Assembly: GCA_027563935.2 (NCBI GenBank)
Contig: CM050450.1
Span: 7,981,957-8,045,956, forward strand
Length of the DNA stretch: 64,000 nucleotides
Direction of reading: 5' to 3'
Source: Costus lasius
Lineage: Eukaryota; Streptophyta; Magnoliopsida; Zingiberales; Costaceae
Position 1 is the stretch's first letter, and the number at the start of each line of letters is the position of its first letter. Position numbers and translations under genes: made by a program. Below are positions 1 to 11,353 of the stretch, one piece after another. A model generated the notes under the pieces. The model ran no database searches and was not told where the DNA came from. It was given only the letters and a program-made list of their open reading frames with translations.

Positions 1-2070
1 TGCCTTTTGTTGTTTTCAATGTATTATATAATTCATCTGCATTGCAACTAATAAGCCTCAAAGATGGGATACGTTGAAACCAACATTTTAAAAACCGATC
101 CATACCAAGTGGGGAGGAAGAAAGCTCCCATCACAAGCAACTCAGAGCAAAAAGGAGGCAGGCATGCATAAGCTTCCGCCATGGGCATGCACGGGGCGCA
201 GCAAGCAAAGGCAAACGCAAGCTGTTATTTCTTTCTTCTTTCTTCTTTCATAAACACATAATTGACACAAACATACCCATTTATGAAGTTTATTAATTAT
301 TAAAAAGTTTAACTTATTGTTTTCTATTTGGAATATATACTATAAACAAATTAGCTTCACGATTAAGTTCCTATAATTTGTAAAATAATAAATTGAAAAT
401 GAGGAAGTCACATCTTTAATATTGGCATGAACATGGTTAGACACCTGATTGTATGCCATAATTGTTACAGAGATTGAAAAAAAAAAAATCAGAACATTTT
501 TTATGTACAAGCAATGCTACTACTAGAAGAACATCATTGGTTATAATAAATGTATACAAGCTAAATAAAATGAAACAGAATCCATATTATACATCGCTAC
601 AATAACCAAATTACAAGTCTACAACTGCAATGCAGTTAATTAATGACTTCAATACATACATAGAAACTGTTAATAAATCACAAAAAATCTTATGTAGAAA
701 AATTATAGTACAAATAGCAATCACCAAGACTGAAAATTGTCATTGAACTCAAAGATTATCTCATTTGTGAAGGTCTACTTGAGTTCCAGGAAAATTTCAA
801 TATAGAAAAGTTCCACTAAAATAAGCAATCACCATGATTGAAAATTGTAGTTGAACTCAAAATAAATCAGATTCACCAAAATTACTTTGAGTTTAAAATT
901 TTCAACTCAAAGTCACTTGCCAATAAAATTATTTTCCCACTCATGATCTAAGAAAAGTAAACTAAAATTTGAAGGGACTAAATTTTTTTGTTGAACTCCC
1001 TATTGTCATGTGTTGGTGAATGCCACAGTTCTCATGCTCCACAAAATTAAATTAACGTACATATTTGTGAGATGTGCCAACTGCCAACAAACAACGGGTA
1101 GAGAATTTTAAGTCATCGGAGATGTGTCTAGAATAGAGAATGAAAAGCTGATGGCATTACTAGATATAAAGAATACAAGTAATAAAATGACAGAAGATAA
1201 CAGTACCTATAATCACCATGAAGGAATTTACTCAAATACATTAAAAAGTTTAAATTTAAATCTTACTGGATAATCAATAGAGTGGATTTGGTTAAAATTT
1301 TAACTATAATATACCAAAAATGTAGTGATAACTCCAAGTTTCAAACAACTAAATAGCTGCCCTGCCTTAATAAGAGTCTCAGTTTCTATTTGTACTATAA
1401 TTATTGCTCATCTGCATTATTACAAAGAGGAAATGAATTGAACATAGAATATGCATTCTTATTAACAAATTTTACACTCGTAGAATCAGTCAAAACTAAG
1501 CTTCTTTAGAAAGAATATCCGCATGTTCTGAAACATAAAGATAAACTGAAAAAAATGTGCAGAACGTGAAAAGTAATACAAACCTCACACAGAACAAAGA
1601 TATAACTGTAGGACAGATAACTAACTCTCCACTTCATATAAACACTACCGGAGGAAAAAATAGAAAAACTCTACAGGAAAAAGGCCCACTATATTTAGCA
1701 ATAAATATGATTGAAATTATCAAAAGAACATCAAACTAAATCAATCACCATGCAATGATTGAGTGTTCAATCACCATGCAATGATTGAGTGTTCAATCAC
1801 CATGCAATCATTGAGTGTCAAAAATTCACTAAAGATTGACCTAACTATCAAGGTAACTAATACAGAAATGCTCACAATCTAATAACATGAACTTGTTGAA
1901 ATTCCAAACCAAGATCTGCAAAATTAACTTGCGGTCAGTTTTGTAAGATGCGCAAACAAGCAAAACAAAGAAGCAGCACAAATATTTGTACGGTAATTTC
2001 AACTTTGTTCCAAATGTGCCTAATGCATAATAGAAAACAAGGATACAACGGTACAGTGGCAACATATAAC
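1..2070 (-). other. TAF1 intron, left part
   Basis: AT-rich non-coding DNA below the 2071 donor; no coding exon seen. Besides the 26-bp triplication at 1743, related sentences containing caatcacca...gaaaattgt...ttgaactcaaa occur near 718-757 and 825-866, an old local duplication. Confidence 0.5.
1743..1819. repeat. Three tandem copies of a 26-bp unit
   Basis: Unit aatcaccatgcaatgattga plus gtgttc at 1743-1768 and 1769-1794; a 25-bp third copy at 1795-1819 has one substitution and one deletion. Each unit holds an imperfect inverted repeat (aatca...tgatt). Confidence 0.9.
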
Positions 2071-2328
2071 CTGATGCAATGAGCACTCCAGTTTCAATTT
2101 TTTCTTCCACTACCTCATGCTCCTTCACAATTTCTTCATCCTCATCATAATTTTCCTCATCAAATAATGAGGTTTTTCGGTCCAAAGAAGCCAATAAGGA
2201 ACTGGAGGAGAAATATTCCTTTTTTGGAAGCAAACGGTCTTCCTCAGTTGTAGCCTCAATCTCTGGCCCATCATATTGTTCATCGATATCTTCATAATCG
2301 ATAGCATCTTCAGCTTTCTCATCATAGT
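2071..2328 (-). CDS. TAF1: TAF1 exon, acidic block
   Basis: A 258-bp exon starting after gccgtttag. It encodes DYDEKAEDAIDYEDIDEQYD, an EEDRLLPKKEYFSS segment, then FDEENYDEDEEIVKEHEVVE, and ends at a CAG followed by gttata (one base left over). Reading past the donor gives unrelated hydrophobic sequence, which supports the exon end. The following exons lie beyond the left edge. Confidence 0.88.
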
Positions 2329-5300
2329 CTAAACGGCATCAGAAAAAGTGTATATATATAAGAATTAAATTGTTCAATTAGAAGCAACAATTTGAGTTGA
2401 AACTAAAATATAAAATGTTATCCTAATGCATCCAAAAATTATCGCCATCACCATTAAGCTGCAACAAATGCACATATATCACAGTACAAATGATTGGGAA
2501 TTTAGCATAGAAAAATGAGGTAGTTTTCATGTAGAATGATTGCATTAAACCACAAATTTAGTATCTATGTACAGTTTTTTTTTTGTACGAGGCAAACTTT
2601 ATCTACATAAATAAACTGAATAAAACGCTTCTGCACATTAATTATGCGACTGGGAAAACAGAATTTATCACTGTTAAGATCCTAAGGGAGCAGAACGGTA
2701 GAAACTTCTTTTGCCCTAGAAAATTTGGAAGTTGAAATGATTAAAAAACAACTTGAATTCCATTATGCAATACCAAAACATTGGAGAGTAATAATTAGGA
2801 TATAACATCTTTAAATTGTAGCAACATATAAAATAATATCAAATAATTGTGACTAAAAAGCTAGTCTAAGGTGCCAGTTAGGTAAACTAGTAAAGATCTT
2901 GATTCTTGATAGAAAGATTCTAGGATCAAATCCCGCCTTCACAAGCATCACTTGCCTTTTTGCAAAAAACCATTGGGGTGTGATATTTGGCTATGAGCCT
3001 ATAGCATAAACTTCAAATTTCCTTTCCTAAATCAAATGTCAAATTGTCAGGGTAAGCATGTGATCGATCCTCCATTAGAAATTGCTAATTCTAACATGGA
3101 GATAATATTCTAGAAGCAAATAATTATTTGTGCATGTATCTGGATAGAATCGCAATGACTAACAATTACGAATTCAAAGAAATAAACAGCTAGTCTAATT
3201 TCAAATCTTTAACTTGGTGGAGAAGACAGAAAAAAGAGAACTCTGTCGGGTAAAAGGTTCAATTGCTCAAACAATGGGTAAGCTCAATAATTAAAGACAA
3301 GTAGAGACCAAGAGAGGAACTATTGAAGTAAATACATAAATTGAGCCTATTCCTAATAGTTTAAGGCTTTAAGCTTTTAGGATAAAGGGTAACACAGTTA
3401 ATTTCAAGATATATCACAATCAGCGTTCAAGAGTTTCCTAGCACACCTCATATTTACTAATTATTCAATATGATTTTCAAATATGAATTCTCCAGTGAAA
3501 ATTAATCTTTAAGGCTTGAATTGTCCCATGAAAAATTTATTAAGTGTTTGAATCTTCCTCCATGCATTAGATATTATCGAAAGTTGCACAAGATGATAAT
3601 GTGTTGATTTAGCATGGATTCACTTGCATTTTTTTGGCCATATATGATTATTCATTACACTGATTAATAACTTAATCACAATGATAAAATATTTCCTATA
3701 ATATTAGAGGTAATTTATAATCCACAAGGCAAGAACAAACCATTCAATCTCTATTATAACCAAGGTTTTGAAAGCCAATCCGAACTAAAGTATCTCAGAC
3801 CAATATGTATCGGTCAGTACCAGGTGAATTCAGGCAGAACCGGGCAAAATCATGTGGAACTAGTGGGGGCAGGTGAAGAAGAGGAAGAAGCGTCTCACAT
3901 CCACTTCTGCTTTATGCTACAAGCGAAAAGGAGAAGAGGAGGAAGAGGAGTAAGAAGAAGAAGAAAAAGAAAAAAAGAGTCAGCAGCCTGCTTGCTTCAA
4001 CATAAGAAGAGGAGAAGAGGACTAAGAGTGTGTCCGTCTCGCATCCGTGGCCATGTCCATCTCCAATCCACGTCCACCTACACTTAAAGCACCTCCACTT
4101 AAACGTGTAGGAAGAAGAAGAAGAAAAAGAAGAGGAAGAAAAAGAGGCAACAGCCATTGCTCTACTCATGTTCCGCCAAGTACCAATGCTCCTCTTCTCC
4201 TTCCTCTCTACTCCTGCTCAATTTTGCTTTCAGCTACTCCTGCTCAATTTTGCTCCGTCTGTGTACCGGTTTGATACCGAGTGGTTTCTTAAATCTTGAT
4301 TGTAACATAAGGAAAAGTATAATAGTATAAACCTCTATATCTCTACCGGGTAGAGGCATCTCAAAAATATTTGCTTAATTATTTCATCACTTTCATTACG
4401 TAATAAGCAACCTGTGCTTATTACATTTACCCCATTTGCTCAATCTTCAAGTTCGAGATGGATAATGTTACAACTAATAGGATTTTAGTAAAGAATGAAA
4501 AATGTAAGGTGCACCCATATATTAGACCATACAAGTCTATGTTACCTTGATTGTCTTAGTCTCTTAGATAGGATGACCTCATAAGTTAATTTTAGAAAGA
4601 ATTCTCTTGAGGAACCATGGATCCGCCCCATCCCGTTCTATTTTATACAGTGATACTATATATTTCATGCTGCATCAAAACTAAGAAAGTAAACTACTTG
4701 TGGGAAATGCCATCTCTTATATAAAATAAGGTTTGAGACAAAATGATTGTCTACCTACAAGGTTCACTAAGTCATAGAATGCCCTTTGGATGTCAAGGGT
4801 TCAACCATATTCTATAGCTTTCAACACATCAATATAGATTCTGTTAAGTGCCCAACTACCAAAACCCTAAGCACCATGAGTAAGACCAAGGTCTCTGCAA
4901 AATCCATATGGGGTTATTGATATCCATATCACATGCAAAGCTAGTAAACATGTTTTATTCAACTAGTTAACCTTCCAAAGCCCTAGGCCACCCTCTTCAC
5001 AAGGCATTGTAATTTTATCCCATGAGACCTTGTTAAAACCACATTTGACATCCACCAATCGTAAAAAATGAGGCATAAACTACTCAAATCTCTTCATAAC
5101 TGATGCAAAATGGCAAAAGATGCACTCCATAACATAGTTTGTTCCCATACAAGTAGAGCGAATGATTTTAATCTACCATCGGAGGACAAAAATTTGCTCT
5201 TTTTGATCAAGACTCTAGGACTGGTGGAATACAATCTATATGTGAAATTTGTTTAAAGACCAAAGGAATACCCAAATCCCTTATTGGTAGGGTACCTATT

Positions 5301-8300
5301 TGCATAGTAAGGGAGGACATAAGTTCTTTACAATAAACATTTATGATTTATCTAGTGTTACCTGAAATCCAGTATCATCTAAAAATGTTATCAATGCCCA
5401 CTTGATAAGTAGGATTGATTCCACATCAGCTCAAGCAAATATAAACAGATTGTTTGCAAACGCCAAATATGTAAGTTTGCATATATTTTTTTTAATTTCT
5501 AAATCATTGTCAAGGTAGCAGATAATCCAGAAGCCACTATGGACATGAAACTCGTGAGCTACAAAAGGTAACACTGTATGACACCTAAGTGGCATCGAAC
5601 ATCCAAGAATTAACTTGAGGCATGTTTTCGTAATTTGATATGTGCATTGGCACCGTACAACCTAAGTGACACCAATGAGCCGAGATTTACAAAAGGTGAC
5701 TACTATAAGCCCTCAAACTTAACAAAGGCCATGATTACTATAGTAACAAAGTTGTGACACTCGCATCTTAACAAAATAACGTGTACTATTTAATATTTTT
5801 TACCAAATCCAAGTGTATGATATATCAATAAAATATGTAAAAATATATACGTATAAGGTGCAATCTCAATATCACCTTCTATGCATATAATGATTGAACA
5901 ACCAATAGTTTCATGTTGTATCCCTTTGGTATAGAATAATCAATGTAATATTGACTTGCTTCAATTATTTGCCACTCCAAAAGAGGTTTTGGCTTTATCA
6001 TTGTTTATTACCAGAACCACACCTTCGATTTCCTTTCTAGAAATCTCGACTCTAAGTAGACTAATGGATGCTTCAATTCGATTCTAGTGCACCTTTGGCT
6101 TAGGTAGATCCTTTATTTTAAAAAAAATAGTTTGTACTAGACAATTCAATCGGTTTATACAAATCCAACCATATACCAATACTAGTACATGGCCAAATAT
6201 CGTATACAGTGTGTTGATACAGACCAATACGCATCGATTCAATAATAGATAGATACATCGTGCAAAACAATATTTAAAATGATAGGTAGATCCCTAGTTA
6301 ATAAAAGAGCAAATAGCTTCTAAAATGATGCTAAAATCTCCGTTTACATATCATCCCTAGTACAATCTCACCCTAATCATTTAATATATTTGATATTGAA
6401 TTTTGCTTCTTGCTCAAATAGAATTATAAAAATATCCCGTGTTAGATTTGCTAGCGTAACATTTGGGTCTCTGGACTTTTACAGAGGGCTAACTCGAGTA
6501 CAGAAAAAAAAAAGTTGTGATTTGATCCTACCTTCACTCTCATTAAGCACTTATCATGGGGTTGTTCAACAATTAGACGCTAGATGACCGCTAATTTATT
6601 GGTGATTATCTCTCACCTCTAATATTTACTCATTAAAAGCTCCTTAGACCAAACATCTAGATCATGCTTGAGCCTCTTCAATTTTTTAGTTAAGGTAAAC
6701 ACAAAAATGCCACCAAATTCCCAAGATAGAATCAAGAGTCTTCAACAACTTGAAAGAAATCACGATGGTAAATTCAGTGGTTAAAGAGCTTGAACCTCAT
6801 GCCTTTATTATCATGATCTCCTAAGTTGATTAATGTTGGGGAGTGATCAAAAAGCCCTAAAGGTAACAATTAGCTTCACCATTCATATGAACCTTAATCC
6901 ACTTGTGGTTCACAAGCACATTGTCCAATGTACACAAAATATACCTCTTGTCCAATGATGAGTTTGACCATATAAATTGAGCACCCTTTCATTTTGTTAG
7001 ATATGAGCAAGTGATGCAGGAGATCCAATTCCTAGATAGAATGTTGAGTAATACTTGTCTACCATCACACTTATTAGAATTAAAATATCAGGATAAATCT
7101 CCCAAAATCATCCATGGCTAAGGCAGGGCACTAACAAAGTCATGTAAGGCATTCCAGATATTCATACAATCAAAATTATACTAAAGGCCATAAGAAACAA
7201 AAAAAAAATAAAGATTATGCATAGTATCTAAAATAATTGGAGATTTGCAAAAATTCCCCGTACCCGACCTGACCCGACCCAATTTTATTAGGAAAAACTC
7301 AAGTTAATTGGGTCTCAAGTAAAACCCGACTGTTATAAGTTAGGTTGGGGTCATGCATGAGATTTTATATACCCACCCGCCTATAGAAAATAACCAAAAT
7401 ACCCTTAACCCTAGCTGCTCCCTCCCCTCGCCTCACCTTTCCCTCTCTTTCCTGCTCCCACCGCTCCCCGCTCCCCTCCCCTCCCCTCCCCTCCCCTCTC
7501 CTCTCCTCTCCTCTCCTATGTGCTCCCCTCTCCTCTCCTCTCTTCTCCCCACTCCCTCCCCTCTCCTCTCCACTCACGCCCCTTCCCTCTCCCTCCCTTC
7601 CCTGCCTACGCGGCTCACTCACCTCTCATGGGATGTGGGAGTCAAGGTCAGGGTTGGGTTGGGCACTACCCACCGCCACCCCCGACCCGTTGTCATCCCT
7701 AATCCCTGGAATCACTTGGTTTGAAGTATTTATCACATAACCATTAAAGTGTACCGGCTCCAGATCAAGGATCGAAAAACCGATCCGGTGTACCAGTCCG
7801 ATGGGACGCCGGACCGGTACGTACCGACCGGTACCGGCAATAAACCGAAAAAATTGATTTTAATTTAATTTTTTAATATAATAATTAAATATTATACATA
7901 CGGTACCGATTTTAAATTATTTTAAAATTAATTTTTCTATATTAAAACCGATACAAACCGACTGATTTTTATGAAAACCGGTCGGTCCGTACCGGTACGG
8001 TATGGTCCGTACCGGTACCGTACCATACCGTACCGGTACCGAAATAAAATATTATTTTTCTACTTATACTGACGGTTTTTCAATGTTCCGAAACCGGTCT
8101 CTTACCAGATCGGTACAAACCGGTCGGTACCGGACCGGTTTTGAATTCCTTTTTCAGATACACTAAGGTCTTGTTTTCTTGGACGGAATCTAAAGGAAAA
8201 CACATTGAATTTAAATGCAATGTGTTTTCCTTTCTTTCCCTTGTGAATTCCGTCCAAGGAGACAAGGCCTAAATATTAATGAGAGGAAGGGAGGCTATAG

Positions 8301-11300
8301 GATAGTCATGAAAGTATTCCATCTTTGAATCACATAATTAATGACAGTATGACACCACCTACATTGTCCATGGCTCCATGCAGACTCTACTCTCCAAAAG
8401 CAATAGAAGATGAATAGAATGCCTAAGCAATAGATCTTTCATTGGTGCTTGGCTTTTATAGGAATTTATCCCCACCCCCTAATGTTCCAGTATGCTACAT
8501 TCTTAATTTTAAATCATTCAATATGCCCAATATTTCTTGAGAAAATATAATGATTACCTTGTTATTGTCACATAATTGTGCACTTTCTATTGAAAATGAT
8601 GTTCTAACCTTCATGCTATTATTTGGCATGCCACTGTTACTCTATCCTTCAGCCTCAGTATCTCATCATGTGTCTATATCCTCTCATAATTTTTCTTTAA
8701 AACCTACACAATTATGTTTCGAATTTGGTTCTTCAGACAATTACTTTCTGTGTGACCAAAGGTCCTACTGCGAAAGTAGCTGATTGATTCCCAACCAAAT
8801 TTGAACTAAAGCATAACATCATCCTCCCCATTCAAGAAACTCAGTATTTCTCTGCCCTCTCCTCCCTCCTGGTCTAAGGCACTGATTCTTCAGAACAAAC
8901 ATATAACCATTGTTATGATATAGAGTTGTGTAATTCAGCACACTCAAAATATGGGTTATCTTGGATAACTGAATGGTCAGCATGCAATCTAAGGACAATC
9001 ATATCATGCACCATTCAGCAGTTACTTTGTCAAACATAGGAATGAATTATCAAACTTTGTGGCATCAATAGTTCTACAAATTGCAGGTTTACAGAGATGA
9101 ACAGATAATATGGAATTGGCTTAGGTTTCAACTAAACTCAGGAGTTACCAAGAATAGAAAACTTTAAAATAACAAAATCTATCCAAGGACAATCAACAAT
9201 ATAGTCCTCAAGGGCTAGAAAATGCAATTGAATTAGGGTCTGAAATACATATATTCATATTGTGGTAGAACTAGCACTCAATCTTGCTGCCTTTCAAGCC
9301 ATTATACATTGTAGGTGGATCATATGGCTTGCAAATAAGATAACATAATAATATCAGGTACGATGAGATAAATATGAGATATGGGAGTTCCATATGTGGA
9401 AGCAATTGTAGTCACCCTTTAAAATCCAGCTTATGACACAGCATTTTTTCACCTATTAGTACAAGGGGATATTAATAAGTCATTAGAAGAAAAACTTCAA
9501 TGATTATATAAGTCATTGTATAATTACGTAGTTATACTTTGGCTGAATTTTGTTCTTATTTGATTCAATTTTAGCCAGGCACTAAGGGTATGTTCAGTTG
9601 GAGGGATTCTACAGTGGAATGGATGGAAATTGCTATGAATCTAGATGTCCATAGCAATTTCCATCCATTCCACTGTGGAATCCCTCCAACTGAACATACC
9701 CTAAGAGTTCCCTTGTTCTTGCAGGTAAAACATACTTTCTGTGATGGAATAGAAGGATTTGGGCCAGGCATGATCTGATCATTGACATGTGTTGCTACTA
9801 TCACTGACCTAAATGGCACAGTCCTCCATCGTAAGGTACGTGCAAATATTAGCCTCAAAGATGAACCGACGAAGCAACCATACAATGCTAAGGACAAATA
9901 AGATAGAAGCATAAATTCATTCTTAAAATAACGCAATTTTAATAAAAGGAACATCTTAAAGGAAATCCAAATATTCCCAACAGAAGCAAGGTCCTATTCG
10001 GATAAATAACGATCTCTAAAATAATCAAATTGAATTCAAATCTTTACATAAACTTGAATGTAGATTACCTTTTCCATCATATTAAAAGTTTTAACACATA
10101 AAACATATAGAATTTGAATCTAAACAACAAAGATCCTATGAGTAGGAAGGATCATAAAGAATCATGGATAAAAATCTTGTGAATGGTTAAAAATTTAGAT
10201 TATTGGAAAAGAAGAATGTCTTCATAAGATCAAAGTTCACCTTTCTAGATCCTTAGCATGTTCATTCAACCCAGGGATCATCAACAGCTATTCTAAATGG
10301 CATACAACCTCTGAAACTCGAAATTTATCATTAAAGTAGTATAAGTTCAGGACATGACTGCTTCAAAAGGCACCTATGCTAAAATTCAAATGAATTAGTG
10401 CAATAATTGCATCATAAACTAATTTAATTTATGCAGTTACACCTAAGATTTATATTTTATGTTTAGAAGCATAAAAGTCAACTAAAGGAACTGACCTTGC
10501 TCAGACGAAGCATCTGAAGGTCCCGGTGAAGATTTAATTAACTACAAAATCATAAAGAATAACATTATCAAAAGGACATCATCAGAAGACAGAGCAACAA
10601 AGATTTGATATCAATACGTTTATACACTCAGATGCAATGAACGATCCCTGATACCACAATTTAAAGTAGCAGGCTTACATCAATGTCGGGAAGAGAAGGG
10701 CCAAGCTTGTCGGCCAAGGCAGAGAGATGCTCTTTTGCATCCTGGAAAAGAAAAAATCTCCACACTTTAGCATCAAATATCTTCAAGCCAGGTGTGCATA
10801 ATTATTCAGAAGTAAATTAAGTCAGGAAAAGGTGGCATGTTTATTTACACAAACAAGGATCATAACCCAGGAATTTTTTGCATGAACACTGGAAATTTCA
10901 CTGGAAGGTACGAGAAAAGCCTTATGTGCTAAATAATCAAGCCTCAAGTTACTAAAGCTTAGTTAGGCATGCTTTTGCATCTCCATAGTACCTTGCCAAA
11001 GTCACTTTCAGAAAGAGCGTCTTTACTTGCTCTATAAAGTGATATTGAGAGGTTCATATGTTTGGTTAAAGAACTCTAGGAACATCATCTAATAAATTCA
11101 ATCTTATATCTAATCTGCTTTTTTGTATTTTAAAAGCACTCTGAAAATTCAACCTTAAACTAACTCAAAATATTTGCAATAACAAAATTTCCTATAAACC
11201 AAGCATAAAAAGAATCAGAAGCGTTTATTATTACCTCATCAAGATAATCAACGTCAAGATCACCAGAGTTGTCAACATTTCCAAACATAAATCCCAGGAG

Positions 11301-11350
11301 TTGATTCCTCCCATCTTGTTCCTCGTAATCTTCATCGTCTACATCATCTA
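2071..11350 (-). CDS. TAF1: TAF1 (TFIID subunit 1), N-terminal part of a split gene
   Basis: Host gene on the minus strand. Four exons joined in frame read as the acidic N-terminus of plant TAF1: a DDEDYEE stretch, then LLGFMFGNVDNSGDLD, DAKEHLSALADKLGPSLPD, LIKSSPGPSDASSEQ, DYDEKAEDAIDYEDIDEQYD and LLPKKEYFSS followed by another acidic run. TAF1 is the scaffold of the nuclear TFIID complex and this end belongs to its TBP-contacting regulatory region; that role is family knowledge. All junctions are GT-AG. Introns are about 493, 137 and 8167 bp, and a further intron of at least 2070 bp leads off the left edge, so the DUF3591, zinc-knuckle and bromodomain parts are outside. The first coding exon with its ATG was not found. 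No stops or frameshifts occur in the exons, so the gene is probably functional. Confidence 0.85.
2329..3752 (-). other. TAF1 8.2-kb intron, first 1.4 kb
   Basis: AT-rich intron DNA with no coding signal. At about 2866-2955 there is a possible tRNA-derived SINE remnant: ggatcaaatcc matches a Pol III B box at 9 of 11 positions, with a weak A-box-like stretch about 57 bp upstream. No TSD or tail was found, so this is only a candidate. Confidence 0.35.
3761..4298. mobile_element. hAT-like non-autonomous element with purine-rich core
   Basis: Ends caaggttttgaaagcc and, on the other strand, caagatttaagaaacc form imperfect terminal inverted repeats. The flanks attataac (3753-3760) and attgtaac (4299-4306) are an 8-bp TSD with one mismatch, the hAT size. 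The core is an (GAA)-rich purine tract around 3875-4150 that creates spurious lysine/arginine-rich open frames. No transposase. Confidence 0.65.
4780..5480 (-). pseudogene. Decayed LINE reverse transcriptase, C-terminal part
   Basis: On the minus strand, discontinuous frames show landmarks of plant L1-type LINE reverse transcriptase: FANNLFIFA (decayed FADD box, about 5433-5460), GTLPIRDLGIPL (about 5261-5300) and VSWDKITMPCEEGGLGLW (4978-5028), followed by a CLLALHVIW-like segment. Many stops and frameshifts. Orientation is the same as TAF1. Assignment rests on motif order; exact ends cannot be set. Confidence 0.6.
6690..7210 (-). pseudogene. Decayed LINE endonuclease region
   Basis: Minus-strand reading gives PWMILGD (about 7098-7118, the PW..GDFN box of APE-type endonuclease) and, further on, an IWSN...LDNVLVNHKW segment (about 6900-6990) corresponding to the S/TW-N...LDR-L-N-W region. 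It lies in the order expected for the 5' part of the same LINE whose RT is at 4780-5480. The 1.2 kb between (5481-6689) is AT-rich and degenerate with no motif I can name. Confidence 0.5.
7241..7702. mobile_element. Decayed hAT-like element, tagggatggcaa family
   Basis: The right end (reverse strand tagggatgacaacgggtcgg) and CCCGACC-rich interior resemble the better preserved element at 53617-54098. The left end near 7241 is degenerate and no TSD could be set. The middle is the polypyrimidine tract listed separately. Confidence 0.4.
7418..7610. repeat. CT-rich low-complexity tract
   Basis: Runs of cctcc, ctccc and ctctcct with almost no purines on the plus strand. It generates overlapping Ser/Pro/Leu and Arg/Glu/Gly open frames on both strands that are compositional artefacts. 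Confidence 0.9.
7766..8151. mobile_element. hAT-like element dense in GTACCGG palindromes
   Basis: Imperfect terminal inverted repeats (caaggatcgaaaaaccg against aaggaattcaaaaccgg on the other strand) bound a segment full of ggtaccg and ggtacggt motifs, densest at 7980-8040. Candidate flanks ctccagat/tttcagat agree at only 6 of 8 positions, so superfamily and ends are tentative. No coding capacity. Confidence 0.45.
8167..8269. mobile_element. Tourist-like foldback MITE, 103 bp
   Basis: Nearly the whole element is an inverted repeat: ggtcttgttttcttggacgg at the left, ggccttgtctccttggacgg on the other strand at the right, with arms continuing to ggaaaacacattg. Flanked by taa at 8164-8166 and 8270-8272, the 3-bp PIF/Harbinger target. 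Confidence 0.8.
8273..9582 (-). other. TAF1 8.2-kb intron, mid part
   Basis: About 1.3 kb of AT-rich DNA between two MITEs. Nothing coding or repetitive recognised. Confidence 0.4.
9586..9701. mobile_element. Tourist-like MITE, near-perfect 116-bp palindrome
   Basis: gggtatgttcagttggaggg at the left is matched exactly by its reverse complement at the right, and the arms continue almost perfectly to a short apex around tctaga. TSD taa at 9583-9585 and 9702-9704. The high arm identity suggests a young insertion. Confidence 0.88.
9705..10495 (-). other. TAF1 8.2-kb intron, part next to its 5' splice site
   Basis: About 0.8 kb of AT-rich intron DNA down to the gtcagt donor at 10495. No further exon or element recognised. 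Confidence 0.5.
10496..10541 (-). CDS. TAF1: TAF1 exon, LIKSSPGPSD
   Basis: A 46-bp exon between a ttttgtag acceptor and a gtcagt donor. It encodes LIKSSPGPSDASSEQ and leaves one base that completes a D codon with the next exon at 2328, more than 8 kb away. Confidence 0.88.
10679..10741 (-). CDS. TAF1: TAF1 exon, 21 codons
   Basis: A 63-bp phase-0 exon flanked by cttttccag and gtaagcct. It encodes DAKEHLSALADKLGPSLPD plus ID, matching the conserved block that follows YLDE in plant TAF1. Confidence 0.9.
11235..11350 (-). CDS. TAF1: TAF1 exon with GFMFGNVD motif
   Basis: Reads DDVDDEDYEE then NQLLGFMFGNVDNSGDLDVD and ends exactly after a GAG codon at a gtaa donor (phase 0). The acceptor is ambiguous: two AGs three bases apart (exon start 11350 or 11347). 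The second would rebuild a D codon if the previous exon ends in G. The upstream exon that supplies the start codon could not be identified. Confidence 0.85.
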
Positions 11351-11353
11351 CTA

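Noticed and set aside
7353..7724. 123-codon plus-strand and 85-codon minus-strand open frames
   Set aside because: Translation of a CT-rich low-complexity tract; both strands are open for the same compositional reason.
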